A stretch of DNA of 12,879 nt, taken from contig NZ_DAXS01000025.1 in assembly GCF_002506515.1 (NCBI RefSeq), forward strand, positions 1 to 12,879. The letters run 5' to 3'. The notes beneath the pieces were generated by a model. It did no database searches. It saw only the letters and a program-made list of their open reading frames with translations, and was not told the DNA's origin. This stretch comes from Caldivirga sp. UBA161. GTDB taxonomy: Archaea > Thermoproteota > Thermoprotei > Thermoproteales > Thermocladiaceae. The translations under genes and the position numbers were made by a program. Below, piece by piece: positions 1-6,420 of this stretch; within the stretch, counting starts at the first letter, position 1, and the number at the start of each line of letters is the position of its first letter.

Positions 1-253
1 CCCAACAGTACACAACGAAAAAGAAGTCGAGGAGAAGCTTGTTAAGGCTATTGAAAAGGCTAGGGAACCCATGGATGAAAAGATACCTATAGGGATATTT
101 TACCAGAATGAACTTGTACCAACGTACACCGATAGGGTAGCGTCAAGAATAAGTAACTACCTTGAATTACCGCCAGCTAAGCAGATTATTGAAAAGGATG
201 GCGAATCTTTAACATTGATTGATAAGATACTTGAGAAGAGGAGAGTAATATAG
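1..253 (+). CDS. 2-oxoacid:ferredoxin oxidoreductase, beta subunit (C-terminal fragment)
   Basis: The reading frame is open from base 2 and ends in TAG at 251-253, so this is the last 83 codons of a gene that starts before the window. The segment IPIGIFYQNELVPTYTDR, followed by a short charged tail, is typical of the extreme C-terminus of the TPP-binding beta subunit of archaeal pyruvate/2-oxoacid:ferredoxin oxidoreductases. That enzyme decarboxylates 2-oxoacids to acyl-CoA with reduction of ferredoxin in the cytoplasm. The catalytic TPP and Fe-S motifs lie upstream and cannot be checked. The alpha/gamma subunit gene would be expected just upstream. The ATG at 71 is internal and is not a start. 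The assignment rests on recognising the C-terminal signature only. Confidence 0.75.
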   Translation, partial: PTVHNEKEVEEKLVKAIEKAREPMDEKIPIGIFYQNELVPTYTDRVASRISNYLELPPAKQIIEKDGESLTLIDKILEKRRVI

Positions 254-368
254 CCCTTAACGTGAATGCTTAATGAGGTTTAAGGCTATTAGAAAATTAT
301 GAATATTATGAGTTTTGCTTCAGTGGTTGTGTAAGTAAAGCTTAAGTTATCTTTATTGAGTAAATACC
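254..368. promoter_or_regulatory. Spacer with weak promoter for the PaREP1 gene
   Basis: This is a short AT-rich spacer with no reading frame. A TATA-like element (cttaagtta, 341-349) is centred about 25 bp before the GTG at 369, which would give a leaderless transcript. No purine-rich BRE precedes it, so the call is weak. Confidence 0.3.
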
Positions 369-842
369 GTGGATTACTTAACTAAGCCTTGGATCGATGC
401 CAATAAATACAGGGAGGGTAGGCTTAAGGAGGCTTTATATGAGTCTGAGTTAGCTGAGAAATTTATGGAGAATGGGTTATTGAGGAATGCTGCTGGTAAG
501 GCCTTTCAGGCTGTTAAGGCTTACCTAGCTGCCATTGCCTTGGATAATAGGGGGATTTTAGTAAATCACTTTAAGGGTAGGAAGAGAATTGGCTTAAAGG
601 AGGTTGAGAGGGTTGATTGGATCATAGCTACCATGCCTACCTCTAGGATGAAGGAAGTAGCATCATTAATTGGGGATAAGGAGCTTGAATTAATGGTTGA
701 GAAGGCACTTGATTTACATGAATTCCAATACAATGGTTATGATAAAGATGCTGAGGTTTCCCGTTATACTAATGAACTCATTGTTAAAAAGGATGTGGAG
801 GATATTATATTATTCATTAGAAGTAGGTTAGTTAAGAATTAA
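369..842 (+). CDS. PaREP1 family protein
   Basis: This 157-residue, mostly alpha-helical protein has the PaREP1 hallmark near residues 36-57: an AAGKAFQAVKAYLAAIA helix following a charged helix. A second conserved stretch, LHEFQYNGYD, lies at about 116-125. PaREP1 proteins are a multicopy family first named in Pyrobaculum and common in Thermoproteales; their function is unknown. The fold is considered related to HEPN/nucleotidyltransferase-associated helical bundles, but I do not see a HEPN RNase motif (R-x4-6-H) here. The GTG start at 369 fits a TATA-like element about 25 bp upstream and gives the usual family length. It faces the cis-prenyltransferase gene, 50 bp away, and has no obvious operon partner. 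Confidence 0.7.
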   Translation: MDYLTKPWIDANKYREGRLKEALYESELAEKFMENGLLRNAAGKAFQAVKAYLAAIALDNRGILVNHFKGRKRIGLKEVERVDWIIATMPTSRMKEVASLIGDKELELMVEKALDLHEFQYNGYDKDAEVSRYTNELIVKKDVEDIILFIRSRLVKN

Positions 843-892
843 AGTTCTTCGAATGGATACTTGGTTCTCACTTAACCTAATTAATGATGAAT

Positions 893-1600
893 TCACTTAC
901 CGAATTTCCTCTCAATACTCGCATAGTACTTTAGCGCATTCTGGAAGTCCTCTCTACTGAAGTCAGGCCAGTATTTATCAAGGAAATATAATTCAGCGTA
1001 AATGGATTCTAGTGGAAAGAAGTTACTTAACCTCTTCTCACCCCCAGTTCTAATTACTAGGTCTATGAATGGGTTAGGTAGGAAGCTTGTTGGCAGCAGT
1101 TTAATTAATTCATCATCATTAATGAATCTACCAACTTTGGTGATTGCTGTGTTAATTAAATCCACAATGGATTGGTAGCCACCATAGACTACCGCTAGGT
1201 TAAGGAAGTGGGAATTATACATCTCGGTGGCTGTCATAGTCTTAATGGCTTCATCAACAACATATAGCGGCAGATTCCTCCATCTGCCTATTAAAGTAAC
1301 CTTAACCTTATTATCATGTATCCTTGGATCCTCCCTAGCCTTCTTAAGCTTCCTAATGAGTAGCTCATATAGGATCCTCTTCTCCATCTCGCTTCTGTTT
1401 ATAAAATTCTCATAGGATAAGATATAGACTGTGACTGACTGAATATTATTATCAAGCGCCCACTCTAAAACCTCCTCAACTTTATCCGACCCAATTAAGT
1501 AAGCCGTATATATATCCATGCCATGAGCCATTGCCCACCTTCTATTGCCATCTGGTATGATCCCAATATGATTTGGCAAGCGCATAGTATTATTTGCCAT
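893..1600 (-). CDS. uppS: cis-prenyltransferase (polyprenyl/undecaprenyl diphosphate synthase family)
   Basis: This 235-residue enzyme extends allylic diphosphates with isopentenyl diphosphate in cis, making the long polyprenyl carrier used in archaea for protein N-glycosylation and envelope glycans. All family motifs are visible: HIGIIPDGNRRWA (11-23) with the Mg-binding Asp17, an SYEN motif (62-65) for the usual S-x-EN, VYGGYQSIVD (138-147), and the C-terminal block from RTGGEKRLSNF (184-194) through YAELYF (201-206) to WPDF (211-214). The length is normal for the family. Start: the ATG at 1600 lies about 33 bp from a TATA box (1628-1637), giving a leader of roughly 6 nt; an internal ATG at residue 6 is less well placed. 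Chain length of the product cannot be read from sequence. Confidence 0.93.
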   Translation of the reverse strand: MANNTMRLPNHIGIIPDGNRRWAMAHGMDIYTAYLIGSDKVEEVLEWALDNNIQSVTVYILSYENFINRSEMEKRILYELLIRKLKKAREDPRIHDNKVKVTLIGRWRNLPLYVVDEAIKTMTATEMYNSHFLNLAVVYGGYQSIVDLINTAITKVGRFINDDELIKLLPTSFLPNPFIDLVIRTGGEKRLSNFFPLESIYAELYFLDKYWPDFSREDFQNALKYYASIERKFGK

Positions 1601-1627
1601 ATCTTTGCTCGATATCTAGCAGTTCAA

Positions 1628-1661
1628 TTTATAAAAATTACTGCATGATAAAGATCATGCA
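1628..1661 (-). promoter_or_regulatory. uppS promoter with adjoining inverted repeat
   Basis: On the minus strand an AT-rich element (taatttttataaa, 1640 down to 1628) forms a BRE/TATA box whose spacing puts transcription start near 1607. Directly upstream lies TGCATGATAAAGATCATGCA (1642-1661), an 8-bp perfect inverted repeat with a 4-nt spacer, placed where a regulator would touch TBP/TFB binding. Confidence 0.5.
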
Positions 1662-1803
1662 TTAATTTTTATATACATATATATAATACTTGAAGTGAGA
1701 TCATAATTTAATGATACTTTATACAATGTTAAGTAGACTTTACTCAGAGTGAGGTAATAAATCCTAGCCTAGATTAAAAGTATGATGTATATGATTGGCG
1801 AAG

Positions 1804-1830
1804 CATTTATTAACTAGAAGCCAGCTTCTA
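1804..1830 (+). promoter_or_regulatory. Promoter of the zinc-ribbon gene with palindrome over the start site
   Basis: A TATA-like element (catttattaac, 1804-1814) is centred 26-27 bp before the ATG at 1835, predicting a leaderless mRNA. Between TATA and start codon lies TAGAAGCCAGCTTCTA (1815-1830), a perfect 7-bp inverted repeat with a 2-nt centre. In this position it would block polymerase loading if bound, so it is a candidate operator. Confidence 0.45.
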
Positions 1831-1834
1831 TATT

Positions 1835-2101
1835 ATGAAGTTTTGCCCTAAGTGCGGAACAGCAATGGTCCCAGTGAAGAAAGGGAATACAACATACTTG
1901 AAGTGCCCTAAGTGCGGGTATGAGGAGAAGGTTAATAAGAGGGATAGAAAGTCTTTCGTAGAGAGAAGTGTTGTTGAGGAGAATAAGCGCGTTAAAGTGC
2001 CTATAGTTGAGAATAAGAGTAGCTCAGAGGAGGAGATTGATGAGGACTACCGCAAGCAGCTCCTGGATAATTTACTGGAAATGGGGGAAGATTTTGATTA
2101 G
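1835..2101 (+). CDS. TFS/RpoM-like protein with only the N-terminal zinc ribbon
   Basis: The 88-residue product opens with FCPKCGTAM and KCPKCGYE, a four-cysteine ribbon (C4, C7, C24, C27) that matches the N-terminal domain of archaeal TFS/RPB9-type proteins, which dock on RNA polymerase. TFS has about 110 residues and a second C-terminal ribbon carrying the catalytic Asp-Glu pair that stimulates transcript cleavage. Here no further cysteine occurs: after residue 31 there is a basic/charged linker and an acidic tail (EEEIDEDYRK, GEDFD). It could therefore bind the polymerase without cleavage activity, acting as a Rpb9-like subunit or a competitor; that is inference. The ATG at 1835 is leaderless from its TATA box. 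It faces the MBL gene. Confidence 0.65.
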   Translation: MKFCPKCGTAMVPVKKGNTTYLKCPKCGYEEKVNKRDRKSFVERSVVEENKRVKVPIVENKSSSEEEIDEDYRKQLLDNLLEMGEDFD

Positions 2102-2315
2102 TATATCTCCATTTAATGCAGCATAATTCTACCATCATGGTAATAAATGTATATTAAATTAATGAGGAACCACACCTAGCAGTAGATTAAGCTATAATAC
2201 CTGGACTTAGTATTAATGATTATTCCCCCATAATAGTAATGGTAAATTCAAGATGTATCTAAAAATTTAAATAATTCAAGATGTATTATTGTTGGGCGAA
2301 TGATACTGCATGTAG
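2102..2315. other. Spacer between two convergent genes with a 14-bp direct repeat
   Basis: This AT-rich spacer carries the 3' ends of the zinc-ribbon gene and the MBL gene. It contains AATTCAAGATGTAT twice (2245-2258 and 2273-2286), with a 28-bp period. No reading frame or promoter with a downstream gene is evident. Confidence 0.4.
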
Positions 2316-3269
2316 TTAAATTAATGTATTATTAGGTATGGGGTATGAGTTTAAGCCGTATTCAAGTCTTAAATATCTGGCTAATTTCTCACTATGGCCA
2401 TAAATAGTGTAAATTCTCTTTGCCCTTGAGTTCACTGCAAAGTTAACTAACCCATTAAAGTCACTATGGCTGCTTAACTGAATGTGAATATGCCTCCTAA
2501 TCCATCCTCCAGGGGCACCACCTGTTACTAATGCTATTACTGAGTCATTTTCTGGTTGAATCCTTGGGGGTATATCGGCGACTATGATGTCACCATTATT
2601 GGGTAGAGTTCCTGAACTCAGTAGTATTCTGTTGAGTGAATGTACATTCTTATCCATTGCAACATCGAATCCATTATCAATAAGTAGCTTATATAATTCC
2701 TGCCCCTTACCAAGCGCAAAACCTGAAAGCACTAACTTAAATCCCCTCTTTATTGTCCTTTCCGCTAAATCAATTATATCATTATATATATCATCACGCG
2801 GTTCAAAGTGAAAACTTGGGTCTCCATAAGTGCTTTCAATTACTAATATGTCCACATCAGGGTAAGGTTCAGCCCCCTTAAGTATGATGCTGTCCTCAAC
2901 ATTCATATCGCCGGTTAATAATATTGAACCAAGTTTAAATTCAATTAAGTACATTAAACTACCTATCACATGACCTGCATTTAATGGCACTACACTGAAA
3001 TCATCGAAGACTATTGGCCTATTAGGATATGCAACAGTTACACCAGCTCCAAGCCTTAATCCTCTGAACTCCCTGAGTATCCTTAAAGTTTCACCACTCA
3101 TTATTACCCTTCTAGCCTTAGATATGTGGCTTGTATAATGATCACTATGGCCATGAGTTATTAGTACTGCATCATAGTTATCTATGAATCTACGTGTAGG
3201 ATCTACGAGTATACTATGGCCACAGCATGAGACTTCAATTCCGCCAAACCTCCTAATGACGCTAATCAT
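2316..3269 (-). CDS. metallo-beta-lactamase-fold hydrolase, RNA-processing (CPSF/beta-CASP-like) type
   Basis: The 317-residue protein has the dinuclear zinc site of the MBL superfamily: THGHSDH (38-44), GHVIGS with His100, TGD with Asp121, SSHSD with His268 and YGH with His292. ESTYGDP (145-151), the SGFALGKGQEL helix (182-192) and the late SSHSD/YGH motifs match archaeal relatives of CPSF73, the 3'-end processing nuclease/exonuclease group (COG1236-like). It is short: it lacks N-terminal KH domains, and the insert between the two halves is small compared with 410-650-residue members. RNA or single-stranded DNA cleavage is the family expectation; the substrate is not determinable. A TATA-like element (ggaaaagtaattaaatta on the minus strand, near 3290-3307) lies about 25 bp ahead of the ATG at 3269. 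It is monocistronic. Confidence 0.8.
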   Translation of the reverse strand: MISVIRRFGGIEVSCCGHSILVDPTRRFIDNYDAVLITHGHSDHYTSHISKARRVIMSGETLRILREFRGLRLGAGVTVAYPNRPIVFDDFSVVPLNAGHVIGSLMYLIEFKLGSILLTGDMNVEDSIILKGAEPYPDVDILVIESTYGDPSFHFEPRDDIYNDIIDLAERTIKRGFKLVLSGFALGKGQELYKLLIDNGFDVAMDKNVHSLNRILLSSGTLPNNGDIIVADIPPRIQPENDSVIALVTGGAPGGWIRRHIHIQLSSHSDFNGLVNFAVNSRAKRIYTIYGHSEKLARYLRLEYGLNSYPIPNNTLI

Positions 3270-3344
3270 CTTAGTTTAGTTAACATTAACTAATTTAATT
3301 ACTTTTCCTATTACTGAACCGAGATAAAGCCGCTTCCCATCTTT

Positions 3345-3552
3345 TAGGGATTTTATTTAGCATTAGAGGATAGGGTGTTTAAGTACCCTCAATGTGGTTT
3401 AGTTATTGATAGGAATTTGAATACTGCTAAATATTCTTAGGCGTGGGGGCTGGCCCGACTGCCTGTGGAGCTCCACCAATACCCTTCATGGTTAAGGGGC
3501 AAGGTGAAGCAATGAGGCAGGAAGCTCCATCCTTAAGGAGTGGGTAGCTCAC
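3345..3552 (+). pseudogene. TnpB (IS605/IS607-type) C-terminal relic, copy A
   Basis: In the frame of base 3357 the sequence reads LALEDRVFKYPQCGLVIDRN, then LNTAKYS and a stop at 3438-3440. This matches the end of TnpB: the second zinc-ribbon half plus the RuvC-III segment, normally CP-x-CG followed by DR(D)xNAA. The first Cys of the pair is Tyr here (KYPQCG). After the stop, GLARLPVEL in the same frame and RQEAPSLRSG in another resemble TnpB C-terminal tails, so several frameshifts have accumulated. Only about 200 bp of a gene of roughly 1.2 kb survive. The relic ends in a 55-bp segment shared with the relic near 12,040. It is certainly non-functional as a nuclease. Confidence 0.7.
3498..3552 (+). 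repeat. TnpB 3'-end repeat, copy A (55 bp)
   Basis: The segment begins ggcaaggtgaagcaatga and ends tagctcac. It aligns without gaps to 12038-12092 with 44 of 55 positions equal. It contains a short C-rich/G-rich stem (CTCC 3525-3528 with GGAG 3537-3540). In IS200/IS605 elements this place is the right end and the 3' scaffold of the guide (omega) RNA. Family knowledge suggests the role; the sequence shows only the repeat. Confidence 0.65.
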
Positions 3553-3820
3553 TGGGGTACTAATCTGGGTTTCTAAATTAAAGGATATTTTAAAGGCAGT
3601 AATGCAATTAATTGGTAATATTTAAATATAATTCTCTTTCAGTAATATAAGTGATTATTAAGGTATGAAAATATTAATGATTATGCATTAAATTCTTATA
3701 ATCTGTATTGTAAAAAGAGATTAATTGTAAGGGAAATAAACTTATATTTTAATGGTTATAAGTACTCATAGATCATGCAGATTAAACTGGTATTGCTGAA
3801 TACACACTATATGCATTGCA

Positions 3821-3834
3821 GAAATCTATAAAAG
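3821..3834 (+). promoter_or_regulatory. Strong BRE/TATA promoter of the winged-helix gene
   Basis: gaaatctataaaag is a near-ideal archaeal BRE plus TATA box. Its centre is about 31 bp before the ATG at 3860, so the leader is only about 5 nt. The quality suggests an abundant transcript. Confidence 0.65.
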
Positions 3835-3859
3835 TAACTAACCTAGATTTAAGTGCAAT

Positions 3860-4048
3860 ATGTCGGATGGAATAAAGAAGAAGATATTAGACTACTTAAC
3901 TCAAAATAAGGGTAAGGAGTTAACCGTTGAGGATGTGGCTAAGGCTGTTGGTGAGCAAAGGCTTAATGTTGTGAAGGCTCAGTTAACTAGGTTAGCTAAG
4001 GAAGGTAGGGTTCAGAAGGTTGCTGAGGGTAAGTATAAGGTTCCGTAA
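3860..4048 (+). CDS. small winged-helix DNA-binding protein
   Basis: The 62-residue protein is a single compact domain. A first helix IKKKILDYLTQNKG (5-18) is followed by LTVEDVAKAVG (21-31), a recognition helix RLNVVKAQLTRLAKEG (34-49), then a wing of two strands, RVQKVAEGKYKVP (50-62). This is the classic winged helix-turn-helix layout with a basic surface and nothing else attached. A strong consensus promoter and tiny size suggest an abundant DNA-binding protein, either a local regulator or a chromatin-type protein, but no named family is recognised (it is not Alba, Cren7 or CC1 by sequence). It converges on eS25 with a 52-bp gap containing T-runs. Confidence 0.7.
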   Translation: MSDGIKKKILDYLTQNKGKELTVEDVAKAVGEQRLNVVKAQLTRLAKEGRVQKVAEGKYKVP

Positions 4049-4059
4049 AAATATTGATG

Positions 4060-4092
4060 GATGTTTTTCAATTAAACTCAATTATGTTTTTT
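4060..4092 (+). terminator. T-rich terminator between convergent genes
   Basis: Downstream of the winged-helix gene the plus strand has T5 at 4064-4068 and T6 at 4087-4092. Runs of T on the non-template strand are the usual archaeal intrinsic terminators. Confidence 0.4.
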
Positions 4093-4100
4093 AACTGTGT

Positions 4101-4451
4101 TTAAGCTAAACCCAGCTTCTTAGCCCTATCAACAGGGGTATAAACATTCATCCTATGGCTCCTCGACACTAACACTAATTCACCCCTCTTCATTAAATCA
4201 TTAAGTACTCTTGATGCAGCCCCCATCTTAAGCCCATACTTTGAGGATATTAGGTAAGTTGTTACGTATTCCATTTTTTGAACATCCTTAGCTATCTGAT
4301 CATATAATTCAGCGGGCACTGTAGCTACAATCTTCTTAACAGATTCCTCAGACGCCTTACCCTTCCCCTTACCTTTCTTCTCAGCCTGCTCCTTCTCCTT
4401 GCTTTCCTTTTTGGCTAATTGGGAAATAGTGGGCTTCTTCTTACCTCCCAT
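4101..4451 (-). CDS. rps25e: 30S ribosomal protein eS25
   Basis: The 116-residue protein starts MGGKKKPTISQL and has a Lys/Glu-rich flexible N-terminus (residues 1-37). The folded part, IVATVPAELYDQI (41-53), YVTTYLISSKYGLKMGAASRVLNDL (62-86) and LVLVSRSHRMNVYTP (92-106), is a winged-helix eS25 domain that binds the 30S head. The frame is open for another 19 codons upstream to 4508, but a TATA box (ctttataaac, 4473-4482) centred 26-27 bp before 4451, and conservation of the MGGKKK start, make 4451 the real leaderless start. The extension would include the promoter itself. The gene diverges from the 242-residue unknown. Confidence 0.93.
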   Translation of the reverse strand: MGGKKKPTISQLAKKESKEKEQAEKKGKGKGKASEESVKKIVATVPAELYDQIAKDVQKMEYVTTYLISSKYGLKMGAASRVLNDLMKRGELVLVSRSHRMNVYTPVDRAKKLGLA

Positions 4452-4472
4452 GCTTAAGTTAATGGGATCAGG

Positions 4473-4482
4473 CTTTATAAAC
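4473..4482 (-). promoter_or_regulatory. eS25 TATA box (decides the start codon)
   Basis: On the minus strand gtttataaag sits 26-27 bp from the ATG at 4451. This spacing predicts transcription starting at the start codon and excludes the longer N-terminal form. Confidence 0.65.
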
Positions 4483-4557
4483 ATTAACAGATAACTCGTA
4501 GTGTTCACTTAGGGTCATGAACATAGGTTAATTAAGGGTTCTGGCTCCAGTTAGTTA

Positions 4558-5286
4558 ATGCTTCTGGCGGTTTCCTCGCCTTCAACAGAGGCGCATGTAG
4601 TCTCAGTGAGTAGGGTTGTTTCCGCATTATTGGTTAAGGAAGGTAGGTTTGAGAATGTTGCTATCCCAATACCTAAGGAATTATTAACAATAGTAATTAA
4701 ATTAACATTATCATCAGGTAAGGGGGCTGCAGTTGAGTTTCTAAGGGGTAGTCTAGGTAATGCTTGGCTGGTTACTCATTCACCATTAATAGACTTAATA
4801 ATCATGCTCTACAGGGAGTACCCGTGGGTAAACTTGATTTCAAGTAGCCCAAGCCTAAATGATCAAAGAAGAATAAGTAGGATTGCGGTGGATATGGTTA
4901 CCTTAACGGCTAAATCAGCTTTAACTGGAATTAAGATTGATGATTGGGTTAAGTTACATAGACAGGCTGTTGAAACCCTTGATAAGCCCAGAACATATCC
5001 ACCTAACTCAATCGTAGTGTCAATAGGGTATGTTAATTACCTTAAGGTGAGGAATGCCGCTGATGATGTTATCGTGGTTAGTGAGCTTAAACCAACCCCC
5101 ACTGAATTATTCTATATATATAGGGGTGATTATGATGATAGGTTTAGGGATATTGTTAAGTGGGTTATAAGGTACTTAAGCGATATAGTACCATCATCAA
5201 GGAACCTAACAGAAGCTTACATAGCAATAACACGTAATAGGGAGTATCTTAGCTTTGTAAGATCCTTAACCCCCTTATCCAATTAA
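4558..5286 (+). CDS. unrecognised protein, 242 residues
   Basis: I do not recognise this family. The product is a mixed alpha/beta soluble protein with no signal peptide, zinc motif or obvious nucleotide-binding loop. Visible blocks are a hydrophobic N-terminal strand region with VSRVVSALLVKEGRFENVAIPIP (16-38), WLVTHSPLIDLIIMLYREYPWV (69-90), a long helix RISRIAVDMVTLTAKSAL (105-122), and SIVVSIGYVNYLKVRNAADDVIVVSELKPTP (151-181), which alternates strands and turns like a Rossmann-like or restriction-endonuclease-like core; the Asp/Glu/Lys set D168, E176 and K178 is suggestive only. It diverges from eS25 across 106 bp and is alone in its transcription unit. The ATG at 4558 is about 25 bp after a weak TATA-like taattaag. 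It is probably a lineage-restricted conserved protein. Confidence 0.7.
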   Translation: MLLAVSSPSTEAHVVSVSRVVSALLVKEGRFENVAIPIPKELLTIVIKLTLSSGKGAAVEFLRGSLGNAWLVTHSPLIDLIIMLYREYPWVNLISSSPSLNDQRRISRIAVDMVTLTAKSALTGIKIDDWVKLHRQAVETLDKPRTYPPNSIVVSIGYVNYLKVRNAADDVIVVSELKPTPTELFYIYRGDYDDRFRDIVKWVIRYLSDIVPSSRNLTEAYIAITRNREYLSFVRSLTPLSN

Positions 5287-5306
5287 TGTAGCATAATTTA
5301 TTCTTT

Positions 5307-5327
5307 ATAATTCATATTATGAATTAT
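5307..5327. repeat. 21-bp AT-rich palindrome
   Basis: ATAATTCATA and TATGAATTAT are perfect 10-bp inverted arms around one central T. It starts 20 bp after the stop codon of the preceding gene and about 140 bp before serA, so it could be a termination hairpin or an operator. AT-only arms make chance formation in this spacer possible. Confidence 0.4.
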
Positions 5328-5423
5328 TATTAGGCATAATTAATGAAATAATGAGGCTAAGTATACAATTGATGAATAATATGTAGATTACTTACTGGTA
5401 AGGCTCGTTTAAGGCTGGGTAAC

Positions 5424-5438
5424 GCTTAAAAATATAGC
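5424..5438 (+). promoter_or_regulatory. serA promoter
   Basis: gcttaaaaatatagc contains an archaeal TATA box whose centre is about 37 bp before the ATG at 5467, so the leader is about 10 nt. The nearer ATG at 5453 is in a different frame. Confidence 0.5.
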
Positions 5439-5466
5439 TAAGCAACCCCCCTATGGATAGGCAGGA

Positions 5467-6420
5467 ATGGGTTGGGAATCCGGAATCCAATATAAGGCAC
5501 TAATAACAGATAAGGTTGATGAACGCCTCATAAGTAGGTTAAGTGAAGTAGGTGTGGTGGTTGATTATAAGCCTGGTATACAATATGATGAGCTCCTTAA
5601 GATTATTGAAAACTATGACCTATTAATAGTTAGGAGTAGAACCAAGGTTACGAGGGAGGTTATAGATAGGGGTGCATCATTAAAGATCATTGCTAGGGCT
5701 GGTGTTGGTTTAGATAATATTGACGTCGATTACGCACTTAAGAGGGGGTTAACTATAATTAATTCACCTAAAGCAGCCACCTATTCAGCAGCTGAATTAA
5801 CCTTAACCCTAATGTTGATTATATCGAGGAACATTCACCTTCACCTAATTGATGTTAAAAATGGTAAGTGGAGTAAGGGCCTTTACCATGGAATTGAGCT
5901 TAGGGGTAAGACACTTGGTGTAGTTGGTTTCGGCAGAATAGGTAGGACGGTTGCGAGTTACGCTAAGGCATTAGGCATGAGAATACTTGCAGCTGATGTG
6001 GTGGATGTATCAAAATATGCTGAGGAGCTTGGAGCAAGCGTAGTTAGCCTTAATGAACTCCTTTCACGTAGTGACGTGGTTACACTTCATGTTGCATTAA
6101 ATAGGGAAACATACCACATGCTTAATGATGATAGGCTTAAGTTAATTAAAGATAATTCTATAATAATTAATACAAGTAGAGGTGAGGTTATAGATACTAA
6201 GGTTCTTCTCAATCACTTAGATAGATTATGGGGCGTTGGCCTTGATGTGCTTGAGCATGAACCACCTAGGGAGGATTGGGAAATTAAGCTTATTCAGCAT
6301 CCAAAGGTAATAGTCACGCCGCACATAGGTGCGGAAACCATTGATGCTCAGGGAAGGATTGTTGATGAATTGGTCTCAAACATACAGGAAGCCTTAGAGA
6401 GGGTGAGGAACCATGGTTAA
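5467..6420 (+). CDS. serA: D-3-phosphoglycerate dehydrogenase (short form)
   Basis: The 317-residue NAD-dependent 2-hydroxyacid dehydrogenase oxidises 3-phosphoglycerate to 3-phosphohydroxypyruvate, the first step of serine synthesis. Motifs: VRSRTKVTREVID (55-67) and IARAGVGLDNID (75-86) in the substrate domain; GKTLGVVGFGRIGR (147-160), the NAD-binding GxGxxG; DVVTLHVALNRET (203-215); INTSRGEVID (234-243) with catalytic Arg238; GLDVLEHEPP (258-267) with the Glu265 of the relay; TPHIGA (284-289) with the acid-base His286. It ends right after the catalytic domain, with no C-terminal ACT or ASB domain, so it should lack serine feedback inhibition through ACT. The following aminotransferase gene overlaps it by 8 bp, supporting a serine pathway role rather than glyoxylate/lactate reduction. 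Confidence 0.88.
   Translation: MGWESGIQYKALITDKVDERLISRLSEVGVVVDYKPGIQYDELLKIIENYDLLIVRSRTKVTREVIDRGASLKIIARAGVGLDNIDVDYALKRGLTIINSPKAATYSAAELTLTLMLIISRNIHLHLIDVKNGKWSKGLYHGIELRGKTLGVVGFGRIGRTVASYAKALGMRILAADVVDVSKYAEELGASVVSLNELLSRSDVVTLHVALNRETYHMLNDDRLKLIKDNSIIINTSRGEVIDTKVLLNHLDRLWGVGLDVLEHEPPREDWEIKLIQHPKVIVTPHIGAETIDAQGRIVDELVSNIQEALERVRNHG

Larger units (their letters stand above)
3270..3859. other. 590-bp intergenic region
   Basis: From left to right it holds the MBL promoter (to about 3310), a TnpB relic with its 3' end (3345-3552), then about 270 bp of very AT-rich DNA with no reading frame, ending in the promoter of the 62-residue winged-helix gene. I see nothing else supportable between about 3555 and 3815. 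Confidence 0.6.

Noticed and set aside
71..253. Independent 60-codon gene
   Set aside because: The frame is open back to the window edge and the upstream residues belong to the same 2-oxoacid oxidoreductase C-terminus.
1227..1415. Open frame opposite the cis-prenyltransferase gene
   Set aside because: It lies antisense within a confidently identified gene and its product has no family features; the same holds for 2584-2811, 8889-9122 and 10472-10669.
2113..2128. TTAATGCAGCATAATT and its near copy at 5283-5298, both just after stop codons
   Set aside because: Only two copies of an AT-rich 16-mer with one mismatch; no hairpin or T-run to support a terminator.
2245..2286. CRISPR array
   Set aside because: Only two short repeats, no further repeat-spacer units and no cas genes in the window.
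4452..4508. 19-codon N-terminal extension of eS25
   Set aside because: It would contain the gene's own TATA box, and the family starts at MGGKKK.
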